Source: Meconema thalassinum
Taxonomy: Eukaryota; Arthropoda; Insecta; Orthoptera; Tettigoniidae
NCBI GenBank assembly: GCA_946902985.2
Contig: OX336395.1
Location: 13,246,708-13,310,707, forward strand
Reading direction: 5' to 3'
DNA length: 64,000 nucleotides
Of the stretch, positions 23,515-37,203 are shown piece by piece. Position 1 is the stretch's first letter. Every line of letters begins with the position of its first letter. The notes under the pieces were generated by a model. The model worked only from the letters and a program-made list of their open reading frames with translations, was not told the origin of the DNA and did not search any database. Both the position numbers and the translations under genes were made by a program.

Positions 23515-25851
23515 GAGGCAGCAGAGATGCAATCCAGATGGCTGGAGAGAACGAGGTGATACTAGGAGGAAACATCAGAACGAGGCAGCAGAGATGCAAT
23601 CCAGATGGCTGGAAAGAACAAGGTGATACCAGGAGGAGACATCAGAACGAGGCAGCAGAGACGCAGTCCAGATGGCTGGAGAGAACAAGGTGATACTAGG
23701 AGGAGACATCAGAACGAGGCAGCAGAGGCGCAGTCCAGATGGCTGGAGAGAACAAGGTGATACCAGGAGGAGACATCAGAACGAGGCAGCAGAGGCGCAG
23801 TCCATATGGCTGGAGAGAACAAGGCGATACCAGGAGCAAACATCAGAACGTGGCAACAGAGGCGCAGTCCAGATGGCTGGAGAGAACAAGGTGATACTAG
23901 GAGACATCACAACGAGTCAGCAGAGACGCAGTCCAGATGTCTGGAGAGAACAAGGTGATACCAGGAGGAGAAAATCAGAACGAGGCAGCAGAGGCGCAGT
24001 CCAGATGGCTGGAGAGAACAAGGTGATACCAGGAGGAGACATCAGAACGAGGCAGCAGAGACTCAGTCCAGATGGCTGGAGAGAACAAGGTGATACCAGG
24101 AGGAGACATCAGAACGATGCAGCAGAGACGCAGTCCAGATAGCTGGAGAGAACAAGGTGATACCAGGAGGAGACATCAGAACGAGGCAGCAGAGACACAG
24201 TCCAGATGGCTGGAGAGAACGAGGTGATACTAGGAGGAGCCATCAGAACGAGGCAGCAGAGGCGCAGTCCAGATGGCTGGAGAGAACAAGGTGATACTAG
24301 GAGGAGACATCAGAACGAGGCAGCAGAGACGCAGTCCATATGGCTGGAGAGATCAAGGTGATACCAGGAGGAGACATCAGAACGAGGCAGCAGAGACACA
24401 GTCCAGATGGCTGGAGAGAACGAGGTGATACTAGGAGGAGCCATCAGAACGAGGCAGCAGAGGCGCAGTCCAGATGGCTGGAGAGAACGAGGTGATACTA
24501 GGAGGAGACATCAGAACGATGCAGCAGAGACACAGTCCATATGGCTGGAGAGAACAAGGTTATACCAGGGGGAGACATCAGAACGAGGCAGCAGAGACAC
24601 AGTCCAGATGGCTGGAGAGAACGAGGTGATACTAGGAGGAGCCATCAGAACGAGGCAGCAGAGGCGCAGTCCAGATGGCTGGAGAGAACAAGGTGATACT
24701 AGGAGGAGACATCAGAACGAGGCAGCAGAGGCGCAGTCCAGATGGCTGGAGAGAACGAGGTGATACCAGGAGGAGACATCAGAACGAGGCAGCAGAGGCG
24801 CAGTACAGATGGCTGGAGAGAACAAGGTGATACTAGGAGGAGACATCAGAACAAGGTGATACCAGGAGGAGACATCAGAACGAGGCAGCAGAGACACAGC
24901 CCAGATGGCTGGAGAGAACGAGGTGATACCAGGAGGAGACATCAGAACGAGGCAGCAGAAGCGCAGTCCAGATGGCTGGAGAGAACAAGGTGATACTAGG
25001 AGGAGACATCAGAACAAGGTGATACCAGGAGGAGATATCAGAACGAGGCAGCAGAGGCGCAGTCCAGATGGCTGGAGAGAACAAGGCGATACCAGGAGGA
25101 GACATCAGAACGAGGCAGCAGAGACGCAGTCCAGATGGCTGGAGAGAACAAGGTGATACCAGGAGGAGACATCAGAACGAGGCAGCAGAGACACAGTCCA
25201 GATGGCTGGAGAGAACATGGTGATACTAGGAGGAGACATCACAACGAGGCAGCAGAGACGCAGTCTAGATGGCTGGAGAGAACAAGGTGATACTAAGAGG
25301 AGACATCACAACGAGGCAGCAGAGACGCAGTCCAGATGGCTGGAGAGAACGAGGTGATACCAGGAGGAGACATCAGAACGAGGCAGCAGAGGCGCAGTAC
25401 AGATGGCTGGAGAGAACAAGGTGATACCAGGAGGAGACATCAGAACGAGGCAGCAGAGACGCAGTCCAGATGGCTGGAGAGAACAAGGCGATACCAGGAG
25501 GAGACATCAGAACGAGGCAGCAGAGACACAGTCCAGATGGCTGGAGAGAACAAGGTGATACCAGGAGCAAACATCAGAACGAGGCAACAGAGACACAGTC
25601 CAGATGGCTGGAGAGAACAAGGCGATTCCAGGAGGAGACATCAGAACGAGGCAGCAGAGACACAGTCCAGATGGTTGGAGAGAACGAGGTGATACCAGGA
25701 GGAGACATCAGAAAAAGGCAGCAGAGATACAGTCCAGATGGCTGGAGAGAACAAGGTGAAACCAGGAGGAGACATCAGAACGAGGCAGCAGAGACACAGT
25801 CCAGATGGCTGGAGAGAACGAGGTGATACCAGGAGGAGACATCAGAACGAG
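23515..25851 (+). repeat. 67-bp minisatellite, about 34 copies
   Basis: The unit runs GAGGCAGCAGAGAC, GCAGTCCAGATGGCTGGAGA, GAACAAGGTGATACCAGGAG, GAGACATCAGAAC. The plus strand is purine-rich. Copies differ mostly by single substitutions (GACACAG/GGCGCAG, TACTAGG/TACCAGG, AACGAGG/AACAAGG). Two shortened 29-bp units begin at 24841 and 25004, 163 bp apart, which equals two full units plus one short unit, so a higher-order block was duplicated. Because 67 is not divisible by three, the reading frame rotates and each frame meets a TGA every three units. The apparent ORFs here are therefore not genes. Confidence 0.95.
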
Positions 25852-27082
25852 TCCCGGTATATCATTCTGATATACTTATTCCATCAGCTGTTGAAGACAT
25901 CGAAAGGTAGAAGAGATTCCTTTATGTAAAATATTGTAGAGTATTTAGAATTCCCATGGGAAACCTTTCTCAATGTTTCTATTAATTTGTCGATTTGAAT
26001 ATTTTTATTTTGACTTCGTAAATATTTTTGAATTTAGATTTGATTTTTGTTCTTCGACGAGCGAGATTTTACTGTGGTGGATTTTACCGTAAATTTAGTT
26101 TTAGTGTGTGATAGGATATTTCGTTAATATTTTGATGGGAGATGTGCTTAACTCGACCGTATTTTTGTAGGAAGTAGGCATTAAATAGTTTCCTTAGAAG
26201 TGTGCAAGACTTAATTTTATATTGTGAAATGGTCTTACCTTTCTTGAAGTTGTTGTAGCAATGAAAACGTGCGCCTTTAATCCTGTGCTGGGCCCATGTA
26301 ACAGGATTAGGGGATGATGAAATAGACCAGAATAATGGTAGAACAAAAGGGAGAGAAATGTATCAGAGGCGTGGACTGAACGTACATTCACATGGCAGTG
26401 GATGCAAGTTCAATACGATGCCGTACTTATAATAGACCATGGGCCTATCCTAGAACCAAAGGAAATAGCATAACAAAAACGATCCAAACTATCAAACGAA
26501 AGAATGTACTCAGAGACCACGCAGATGTAATAGAGAGGTAGTGTATTGATCAATAAGAAAAAGATAGGTATTGACGAGGAAGCGATACACACTAAAAGTT
26601 AGGTAAGGTAATGAAAAACACATGAAGTTAAACTAAGGTAAAGGATGAACGAGTGTGACGTTTATGTCATGGACATAAGAGGGAGAGAGTGGTTCGTTAA
26701 GGGAAAAGTATGCACGTACAGTGCCAAGGGAAAAATAATAAGATTAAAGGCTAGACAAGGGAGTCAGGAAACTGGACATGCCGACAAAGTAATGAACGGT
26801 ATTCCGTATAGCACAGAAGACACAGGGAAAGTGGGTGGTTTTAGGAGGGACAAAGGCAAAAGAGTAAGTACTCGTAGGACTGACGTAAGTGAACTAACAT
26901 GAGACGACAATCAACTGACAATTAAAATGAATACCTGAAGGGTAACATACGGACATAAATATGTAAAATCCATCAAGATAAGTTACGATAAGGAAGTAGG
27001 AATAAAGCTCAGTGCAGTGAAAGAAGATACGTACGATAAGGGGGGATTAGGTAGACACAAAGACAGCACTCAAAGGAAACAA
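25852..27082. other. Noncoding stretch between the two minisatellites
   Basis: The stretch is AT-rich to about 26200 and purine-rich from there to 27082. An 85-codon open frame at 26645-26902 has no family resemblance. No repeats are seen except the first partial satellite unit at the right edge. Confidence 0.4.
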
Positions 27083-30000
27083 ACATGCACACGGTGGACA
27101 AACTATATTAGGTGAAACACCATAGTATTCCACAAGGAAGATTCACACACACATGCACACGGTGGACATACCATATTAGGTGAAACACCATAGTATTCCA
27201 CAAGGAAGATTCACACACACATGCACACGGTGGACAAACTATATTAGGTGAAACACCATAGTATTCCACAAGGAAGATTCACACACACACATGCACACGG
27301 TGGACAAACTATATTAGGTGAAACACCATAGTATTCCACAAGGAAGATTCACACACACACATGCACACGGTGGACATACTATATTAGGTGAAACACCATA
27401 GTATTCCACAAGGAAGATTCACACACACATGCACACGGTGGACATACTATATTAGATGAAACACCATAGTATTCCACAAGGAAGATTCACACACACATAC
27501 ACACGGTGGACATACTATATTAGGTGAAACACCATAGTATTCCTCAAGGAAGATTCACACACACACATGCACACGGTGGACAAACTATATTAGGTGAAAC
27601 ACCATAGTATTCCACAAGGAAGATTCACACACACACATGCACACGGTGGACATACTATATTAGGTGAAACACCATAGTATTCCACAAGGAAGATTCACAC
27701 ACACATGCACACGGTGGACATACTATATTAGGTGAAACACCATAGTATTCCACAAGGAAGATTCACACACACATGCACACGGTGGACATACTATATTAGG
27801 TGAAACACCATAGTATTCCACAAGGAAGATTCACACACACACATGCACACGGTGGACATACTATATTAGGTGAAACACCATAGTATTCCACAAGGAAGAT
27901 TCACACACACATGCACACGGTGGACATACTGTATTAGGTGAAACACCATAGTATTCCACAAGGAAGATTCACACACACATGCACACGGTGGACATACTAT
28001 ATTAGGTGAAACACCATAGTATTCCAGAAGGAAGATTCACACACACGTACACACGGTGGACATACTATATTAGGTGAAACACCATAGTATTACACAAGGA
28101 AGATTCACACACACATGCACACGGTGGACATACTATATTAGGTGAAACTACATAGTATTCCACAAGGAAGATTCACACACACATGCACACGGTGGACATA
28201 CTATATTAGGTGAAACACCATAGTATTCCACAAGAAATATTCACACACACATGCTCACGGTGGACATACTATATTAGGTGAAACACCATAGTATTCCACA
28301 AGGAAGATTCACACACACATGCACACGGTGGACATACTATATTAGGTGAAACACCATAGTATTCCACAAGAAAGATTCACACACACATGCACACGGTGGA
28401 CATACTATATTAGGTGAAACACCATAGTATTCCACAAGGAAGATTCACACACACATGCACACGGTGGACATACTATATTAGGTGAAACACCATAACATTC
28501 CACAAGGAAGATTCACACACACATGCACACGGTGGACATACTATATTAGGTGAAACACCATAGTATTCCACAAGGAAGATTCACACACACATGCACACGG
28601 TGGACATACTATATTAGGTGAAACACCATAGTATTCCACAAGGAAGATTCACACACACATGCATATGGTGAACATACTATATTAGGTGAAACACCATAGT
28701 ATTCCACAAGAAAGATTCACACACACACACACGGTGGACATACTATATTAGGTGAAACACCATAGAATTCCACAATGAAGATTCACACACACATGCACAC
28801 GGTGGACATACTATATTAGGTGAAACACCATAGTATTTCACAAGGAAAATTCACACACACATGCACACGGTGGACATACTGTATTAGGTGAAACACCATA
28901 GTATTCCACAAGGAAGATTCACACACACCTGCACACGGTGGACATACTATATTAGGTGAAACACCATAGTATTCCACAAGGAAAATTCACACACACATGC
29001 ACACGGTGGACATACTATATTAGGTGAAACACCATAGTATTCCACAAGGAAGATTCACACACACATGCACACGGTGGACATACTATATTAGGTGAAACAC
29101 CATAGTATTCCACAAGGAAGATTCACACACACATGCACACGGTGGACATACTATATTAGGTGAAACACCATAGTATTCCACAAGAAAGATTCACACACAC
29201 ATGCACACGGTGGACATACTATATTAGGTGAAACACCATAGTATTCCACAAGGAAGATTCACACACACATGCACACGGTGGACATACTATATTAGGTGAA
29301 ACACCATAGTATTCCACAAGAAAGATTCACACACACATGCACACGGTGTACATACTATATTAGGTGAAACACCATAGTATTCCACAAGGAAGATTCACAC
29401 ACACATGCACACGGTGGACATACTATATTAGGTGAAACACCATAGTATTCCACAAGGAAGATTCACACACACATGCACACGGTGGACATACTATATTAGG
29501 TGAAACATTATAGTATTCCACAAGGAAGATTCACACACACATGCACACGGTGGACATACTATATTAGGTGAAACACCATAGTATTCCACAAGGAAGATTC
29601 ACACACACATGCACACGGTGGACATACTATATTAGGTGAAACACCATAGTATTCCACAAGGAAGATTCACACACACATGCACACGGTGGACATACTATAT
29701 TAGGTGAAACACCATAGTATTCCACAAGAAAGATTCACACACACATGCACACGGTGGACATACTATATTAGGTGAAACACCATAGTATTCCACAAGGAAG
29801 ATTCACACACACATGCACACGGTGGACATACTATATTAGGTGAAACACCATAGTATTCCACAAGAAAGATTCACACACACATGCACACGGTGTACATACT
29901 ATATTAGGTGAAACACCATAGTATTCCACAAGGAAGATTCACACACACATGCACACGGTGGACATACTATATTAGGTGAAACACCATAACATTCCACAAG

Positions 30001-33000
30001 GAAGATTCACACACACAAGCACACGGTGGACATACTATATTAGGTGAAACACCATAGTATTCCACAAGGAAGATTCACACACACATGCACACGGTGGACA
30101 TACTATATTAGGTGAAACACCATAGTATTCCACAAGGAAGATTCACACACACATGCATATGGTGGACATACTATATTAGGTGAAACACCATAGTATTCCA
30201 CAAGAAAAATTCACACACACATACACACGGTGGACATACTATATTAGGTGAAACACCATAGTATTCCACAAGGAAGATTCACACACACATGCACACGGTG
30301 GACATACTATATTAGGTGAAACACCATAGTATTTCACAAGGAAGATTCACACACACATGCACACGGTGGACATACTATATTAGGTGAAACACCATAGTAT
30401 TCCACAAGGAAGATTCACACACACCTGCACACGGTGGACATACTATATTAGGTGAAACACCATAGTATTCCACAAGGAAAATTCACACACACATGCACAC
30501 GGTGGACATACTATATTAGGTGAAACACCATAGTATTCAACAAGGAAGATTCACACACACATGCACACGGTGGACATACTATATTAGGTGAAACACCATA
30601 GTATTCCACAAGGAAGATTCACACACACATGCACATGGTGGACATACTATATTAGGTGAAACACCATAGTATTCCACAAGAAAGATTAACACACACATAC
30701 ACAGGGTGGACATACTATATTAGGTGAAACACCATAGTATTCCACAAGAAAGATTCACACACACATGCACACGGTGGACATACTATATTAGGTGAAACAC
30801 CATAGTATTCCACAAGGATGATTCACACACACATGCACACGGTGGACAAACTATATTAGGTGAAACACCATAGTATTCCACAAGGAAGATTCACACACAC
30901 ATGCACACGGTGGACATACTATATTAGGTGAAACACCATAGTATTCCACAACGAAGATTCACACACACATGCACACGGTGGACATACTATATTAGGTGAA
31001 AAACCATAGTATTCCACAAGAAAGATTCACACACACATGCACACGGTGGACATACTATATTAGATGAAACACCATAGTATTCCACAAGGAAGATTCACAG
31101 ACACATGCACACGGTGGATATACTATATTAGGTGAAACACCATAGTATTCCACAAGGAAGATTCCCACAAACATGCACACGGTGGACATACTATATTAGG
31201 TGAAACACCATAGTATTCCACAAGGAAGATTCACACACACATGCACACGGTGGACATACTATATTAGGTGAAACACCATAGTATTCCACAAGGAAGATTC
31301 ACACACACATGCACACGGTGGACATACTATATTAGGTGAAACACCATAGTATTCCACAAGAAAGATTCACACACACATGCACACGGTGGACATACTATAT
31401 TAGGTGAAACACCATAGTATTCCACAAGGAAGATTCACACACGCATGCACACGGTGGACATACTATATTAGGTGAAACACCATAGTATTCCACAAGGAAG
31501 ATTCACACACACATGCACACGGTGGACATACTATATTAGGTGAAACACCATAGTATTCCACAAGGAAGATTCACACACACATGCACACGGTGGACAAACT
31601 ATATTAGGTGAAACACCATAGTATTCCACAAGGAAGATTCACACACACATGCACACGGTGGACATACTATATTAGGTGAAACACCATAGTATTCCACAAG
31701 GCAGATTCACACACACATGCACACGGTGGACATACTATATTAGGTGAAACACCATAGTATTCCACAAGGAAGATTCACACACACATGCACACGGTGGACA
31801 TACTATATTAGGTGAAACACCATAGTATTCCACAAGGAAGATTCACACACACATGCACACTGTGAACATACTATATTAGGTGAAACACCATAGTATTCCA
31901 CAAGGAAGATTCACACACACATGCACACGGTGGATATACTATATTAGGTGAATCACCATAGTATTCCACAAGGAAGATTCACACACACATGCACACGGTG
32001 GACATACTATATTAGGTGAAACACCATAGTATTCCACAAGGAAGATTCACACACACATACACACGGTGAACATACTATATTAGGTGAAACACCATAGTAT
32101 TCCACAAGGAAGATTCACACACACATACACACGGTGGACATACTATATTAGGTGAAACACCATAGTATTCCACAAGGAAGATTCACACACACATGCACAC
32201 GGTGAACATACTATATTAGGTGAAACACCATAGTATTCCACAAGGAAGATTCACACACACATACACACGGTGGACATACAATATTAGGTGAAACACCATA
32301 GTATTCCACAAGGAAGATTCACACACACATACACACGGTGGACATACTATATTAGGTGAAACACCATAGTATTCCACAAGGAAGATTCACACACACATGC
32401 ACACGGTGGACTTACTATATTAGGTGAAACACCATAGTATTCCACAAGGAAGATTCACACACACATGCACACGGTGGACATACTATATTAGGTGAAACGC
32501 CATAGTATTCCACAAGAAGGATTCACACACACATGCACACGGTGAACATACTATATTCGGTGAAACACCAGAGTATTCCACAAGGAAGATTCACACACAC
32601 ATGCACACGGTGGCATACTATATTAGGTGAAACACCATAGTATTCCACAAGGAAGATTCACACACACATGCACACGGTGGACAAACTATATTAAGTGAAA
32701 CACCAGAGTATTCCACAAGGAAGATTCACACACACATGCACACGGTGGACATACTATATTAGGTGAAACACCATAGTATTCCACAAGAAGGATTCACACA
32801 CACATGCACACGGTGGACATACTATATTCGGTGAAACACCAGAGTATTCCACAAGGAAGATTCACACACACATACACACGGTGGACATACTATATTAGGT
32901 GAAACACCATACTATTCCACAAGGAAGATTCACACACACATACACACGGTGGACATACTATATTAGGTGAAACACCATAGTATTCCACAAGGAAGATTCA

Positions 33001-34372
33001 CACACACATGCACACGGTGGACATACTATATTAGGTGAAACACCATAGTATTCCACAAGGAAGATTCACACACACATGCACACGGTGGACATACTATATT
33101 AGGTGAAACACCATAGTATTCCACAAGGAAGATTCACACACACATGCACACGGTGGACATACTATATTAGGTGAAACGCCATAGTATTCCACAAGAAGGA
33201 TTCACACACACATGCACACGGTGGACATACTATATTCGGTGAAACACCATAGTATTCCACAAGGAAGATTCACACACACATGCACACGGTGGACTTACTA
33301 TATTAGGTGAAACACCATAGTATTGCACTAGAAGGATTCACACACACATGCACACGGTGAACATACTATATTAGGTGAAACACCATAGTATTCCACAAGA
33401 AAGATTCACACACACATGCACACGGTGGGCATACTGTATTAGGTGAAAAACCATAGTATTCCACAAGAAAAATTCACACACACATGCACACGGTGAACAT
33501 ACTATATTAGGTGAAACACCATAGTATTCCACAAGGAAGATTCACACACACATGCATACGGTGGACATACTGTATTAGGTGAAACACCATAGTATTCCAC
33601 AAGAAAGGTTCACACACACATGCACACGGTGAACATACTATATTAGGTGAACCACCATAGTATTCCTCAAGGAGGATTCACACACACATGCACATGGTGG
33701 ACATACTATATTAGGTGAAACACCATAGTATTCCACAAGAAAGGTTCACACACACATGCACATGGTGGACATACTATATTAGGTGAAACACCATAGTATT
33801 CCACAAGAAAGATTCACACACACCTGCACACGGTGGGCATACTGTATTAGACGAGAAACCATAATATTCCACAAGAATAATTCACACACACATGCACACG
33901 GTGGACATACTATATTAGGTGAAACACCATAGTATTCCACAAGGAAGATTCACACACACATGCACACGGTGGACGTACTATATTAGGTGAAACTCCATAG
34001 TATTCCACAAGGAAGATTCACACACACATGCACACGGTGGACATACTATATTAGGTGAAACACCATAGTATTCCACAAGGAAGACTCACACACACATGCA
34101 CACGGAGGATATACTATATTAGGTGAAACACCATACTATTTCACAAGAACGATTCACACACACATGCACACGGTGGACATACTATATTAGGTGAAACACC
34201 ATACTATTTCACAAGAACGATTCACACACACATGCACACGGTGGACATACTATATTAGGTGAAACACCATAGTATTCCACAAGGAAGATTCACACACACA
34301 TGCACACGGTGGACATACTATATTAGGTGAAACACCATAGTATTCCACAAGAAAGATTGACACACACATGCA
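27083..34372 (+). repeat. 68-bp minisatellite, about 107 copies
   Basis: The unit is a CA-rich tract (CACACACACATGCACACGG), then TGGACATACTATATTAGG, TGAAACACCATAGTATTCC and ACAAGGAAGATT. The period is 68 bp; the first copies include 70-bp variants with an extra CA and the variant GGACAAAC. Each unit holds a dyad, ATACTAT...ATAGTAT enclosing GGTG-AAA-CACC. Marker variants show higher-order duplications: GGTGTACAT at 29344 and 29888 (544 bp, 8 units), CACCTGCAC at about 28925 and 30421 (1496 bp, 22 units), and TATTCGG at 32826 and 33234 (408 bp, 6 units). Divergence rises toward the right end, as expected if homogenisation is weaker at the edges. Confidence 0.97.
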
Positions 34373-34983
34373 AAACAAAGAGACCTTATCTTGATGGCAT
34401 CGGAGTGAAGTAAAAATCACAGAATTAAGATAAAAGAAACGAAGATTTAGTTATGTTACGTCAGTAAAGATAAACAATACAAATATATAAAGAGAGCAAT
34501 GCATCCCGAAAATTGGAGCGGGATCTCAAGAAAAACACGTAAACCGTACATTGGAGAAACAGAAGGAGTTGTCCCTGGTAACAGAGAAACTGATCTGCTC
34601 AGTTATTCTGGCCAGTAATAACCGAGAAGAAGAGAGAACAATTGGCACAAGAGAAGGAAAAGTAAAGGGGCGTAAATTAAAATGGTTCAAATGGTTCTTA
34701 TTTGAACATTAAAGTAATGCGAGATAGACATTGTATAACAGGACAATATTATAATTGTCAATTTCTAAACGAAAATAATTGAGATTTCTTCAGTAAGTCT
34801 ATCAGACGATAAGAGCTGATCACTTAATTTTACGCAGAAGTGAGTTTGAAATGTGACAGAAACTCAATAAAGGTTTTGTTAAATACTGAAACGAATTGTA
34901 AGGACTATACTTGTTCAAATGCAAGGTTAAAGCATTTTGAGTAGGAAATGCAGATTGCATTAGAATGTGGAGAGAGAATTTAA
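34373..34983. other. Noncoding stretch right of the 68-bp array
   Basis: Nothing recognisable. Purine-rich near the array, AT-rich afterwards, ending in the TTAA target of the adjacent MITE. Confidence 0.4.
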
Positions 34984-35877
34984 CCCTTTGACCGCCAACG
35001 TGCGATTGATCGGACGTTCCCTAAAAAATGTAGTTTCCAAGTTACTTATTCGTTTTATTAGTTCACAATATATGTTTTGGTCTAGTAGTGGAGTAAGACT
35101 ATATACAGCAAGTTTTAAAGTTTGTTACACTAAGGAACTTGCTGCTGAGAAACAAAGCACAAATTCAGCTATCGCAGGCGGGCAACGAACCCTTTCACCT
35201 TTTACCGAAATAAAATAGCGCAATTCTTCCGTATCCAGCAAGATTAGTACAATTCGATGTGGTTGAAGAAAAAAGACCAGACACATTTCTAAAGAATGTG
35301 CCTCTCTAAACACAATTGCTATAGCGCGTAATAAGCATGCGTAAATGTTAGGTAATTAGTTTCTTCTCTTCCAAACAGTGAATTCTGGAGTGTTCAGTTT
35401 GTGTGAAGTAGTGAAATAGACATTAGTAAACATTTTTACTTAGAAGTAGCCTGGAACTGCAGCCATTTGCATATAATGTAAGAATTAGAAAATTTCATGC
35501 TACAGTAATAAAAATAATAATAAATTATTGTAGCTGTAAAATTTTATAGAAAGCTCAAATTTTTAGAGACTATGTGATATTGGAAACATCACCTCTCTAA
35601 AATAAAGCAGTTTTCGAACGTAAATGTATTTTTTATTCTTAACGATTTTTGATCATGAATTTTCTTTTAAAATGTTTAAAGTAAATATTTATTTCAATTA
35701 TCACTCCATTTATTATAAATTATAGAATAAGAGTCCATTAAGTACATTAATAAAACAAAACAAAAGAAGCATCCAATATACACAAATAGTTCAGAAGTTA
35801 TTACGTATAATTTACCGCAGATTAGGCCTTGGCAGTATAGGGTACGGACACCGCGTATATGGCTGGCGGTCAAAGGG
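34984..35877. mobile_element. piggyBac-type nonautonomous element (MITE)
   Basis: The element is 894 bp. Its left end CCCTTTGACCGCCA and right end TGGCGGTCAAAGGG are perfect 14-bp inverted repeats, and both are flanked by TTAA (34980-34983 and 35878-35881). TTAA targets plus CCC-starting termini are diagnostic of the piggyBac superfamily. No transposase is encoded; short frames inside do not match one. Mobility would have depended on a transposase supplied elsewhere. Confidence 0.9.
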
Positions 35878-35881
35878 TTAA

Positions 35882-36798
35882 ACATTGTTGATTGCAACAA
35901 TTATGAACAACAAGCAGGGAGGTATTATTATTAACTTGTAATGATGAATGTTGTGGATTTTTAATTCGTTGAAGTAGGCCTACTGCAAGTATGTGAAACA
36001 TGTCTTACGTAGGACATAGTCTGCAGATTTTTAATTGCTGGAAGTACGCATTGTTGTAATAATTGAGCATGAAAGAAGGTATTTTATATTGGAAATTGGA
36101 TTCCAATCGATCATGTTGACGATGGGAATATTTGTAACAGAGTTAATAAGTGGAATGTTGTTGTTTTTGAATTATCGTGGCAGCTTAAAGGTGAAGCTAT
36201 ATTTTGGGAACTGAATCTTGTGGAGATGTTGAAGTCCTTTGTGAAGGTTTATTCCATATGTGTCCGTATGGTAGTATATGAGAAAGCTGTATAAGATAAA
36301 CATGCGTTAATTTGATGTTTAAAGGCGACTATAGAATGTCATGTATCGTCGGAAAATGCACGAATTAGGAAATTGCATTGAAGCAATATTTCATTATTAT
36401 TTTTAATTGATTTAACCAGAGCTGGATTATTAAATCATGAGCTAGGCTTTGTTGAACGGCCATAACACACTATTACGACGATTACAAGCAAGGTAATTTG
36501 AATAGGTGGTTCTCGATTTTCATAAATTCCTGTTTGTCTTTCTTCAAAAAGTTCAAAGACGAGATATGGCAGTGCAACTCGCAGACTGACAGACAATGCT
36601 ACGAGTTAGATATTGTAAAAATGTTGTAGATAAATTGTTAATAGTTAAAAGAGATTGGAAACGATAACAAATGATCGTTATCCAATCCACATGGATGTAA
36701 ATACTGTTATAGGTATAGAATGGAGATTCGTGATGTATAGAGTAATTGTATTTACTTTTGATGAACCGAACTTATGGTATTATTTTAATTTAGGGGTG
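35882..36798. other. Noncoding end of the spacer
   Basis: AT-rich sequence without a gene, reaching to the inner edge of the right arm at 36799. Confidence 0.4.
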
Positions 36799-36876
36799 TT
36801 ATTTCATTTATAAACTCAGAACGTATTGTAGCGTTTTTAGGGTTCGTAATACCACTGGTCCAACACAAACTTAGAG

Positions 36877-37203
36877 ATGTCAACTAAGGACGCTCAAAGC
36901 TACTTCGACGACGAGATGCTATCTGAAGAAGATGAACGGAAGACGCCAATGTTCCAGGTTCCAGTTTCTAGGCCACAAGCTGAGAAGAAACAAGACCATG
37001 CAGCGAGACGAGGGAGACAGGTGGTTGCAGCACGGGGGAGAGGAACGCGCTCAGCTGTTCGCCACGCTCCAAGCACCTACTCGCTTCAGACAGGCGACCA
37101 GCGCACGCCAGCCCAGGGGAGAAACATCGAACCTACTGGACGAGGTATTTCAGAAGCAGATCATCGGAAAGGTACAGAATTGACTGATCCACTATCTCAG
37201 TAG
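36877..37203 (+). CDS. Small basic protein of unknown function (right arm, intact frame)
   Basis: The frame has 108 codons with an ATG at 36877 and a stop at 37201-37203. An acidic N-terminus (YFDDEMLSEEDE) is followed by an Arg-rich middle (ARRGRQVVAARGRGTR) and a Gln/Gly-rich tail. There is no membrane segment and no recognised domain. The acidic start resembles N-termini of some transposases or gag proteins, but that is weak. The left-arm copy has a 14-bp frameshifting deletion, and most differences between the arms are nonsynonymous, so it may be a relic of a larger TE and not a working gene. It is included because it is the only intact frame shared by both arms. Confidence 0.35.
   Translation: MSTKDAQSYFDDEMLSEEDERKTPMFQVPVSRPQAEKKQDHAARRGRQVVAARGRGTRSAVRHAPSTYSLQTGDQRTPAQGRNIEPTGRGISEADHRKGTELTDPLSQ

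Noticed and set aside
23429..25929. Many overlapping open frames of 60-156 codons
   Set aside because: They arise because the 67-bp unit rotates frame and only meets a stop every three units. They appear in several frames on both strands.
27083..34372. CRISPR-like regular array
   Set aside because: The repeats are contiguous, with no unique spacers, and the context is eukaryotic.
27083..34372. Hammerhead ribozyme satellite
   Set aside because: GAAAC occurs in the unit, but no CTGATGA core is present on either strand.
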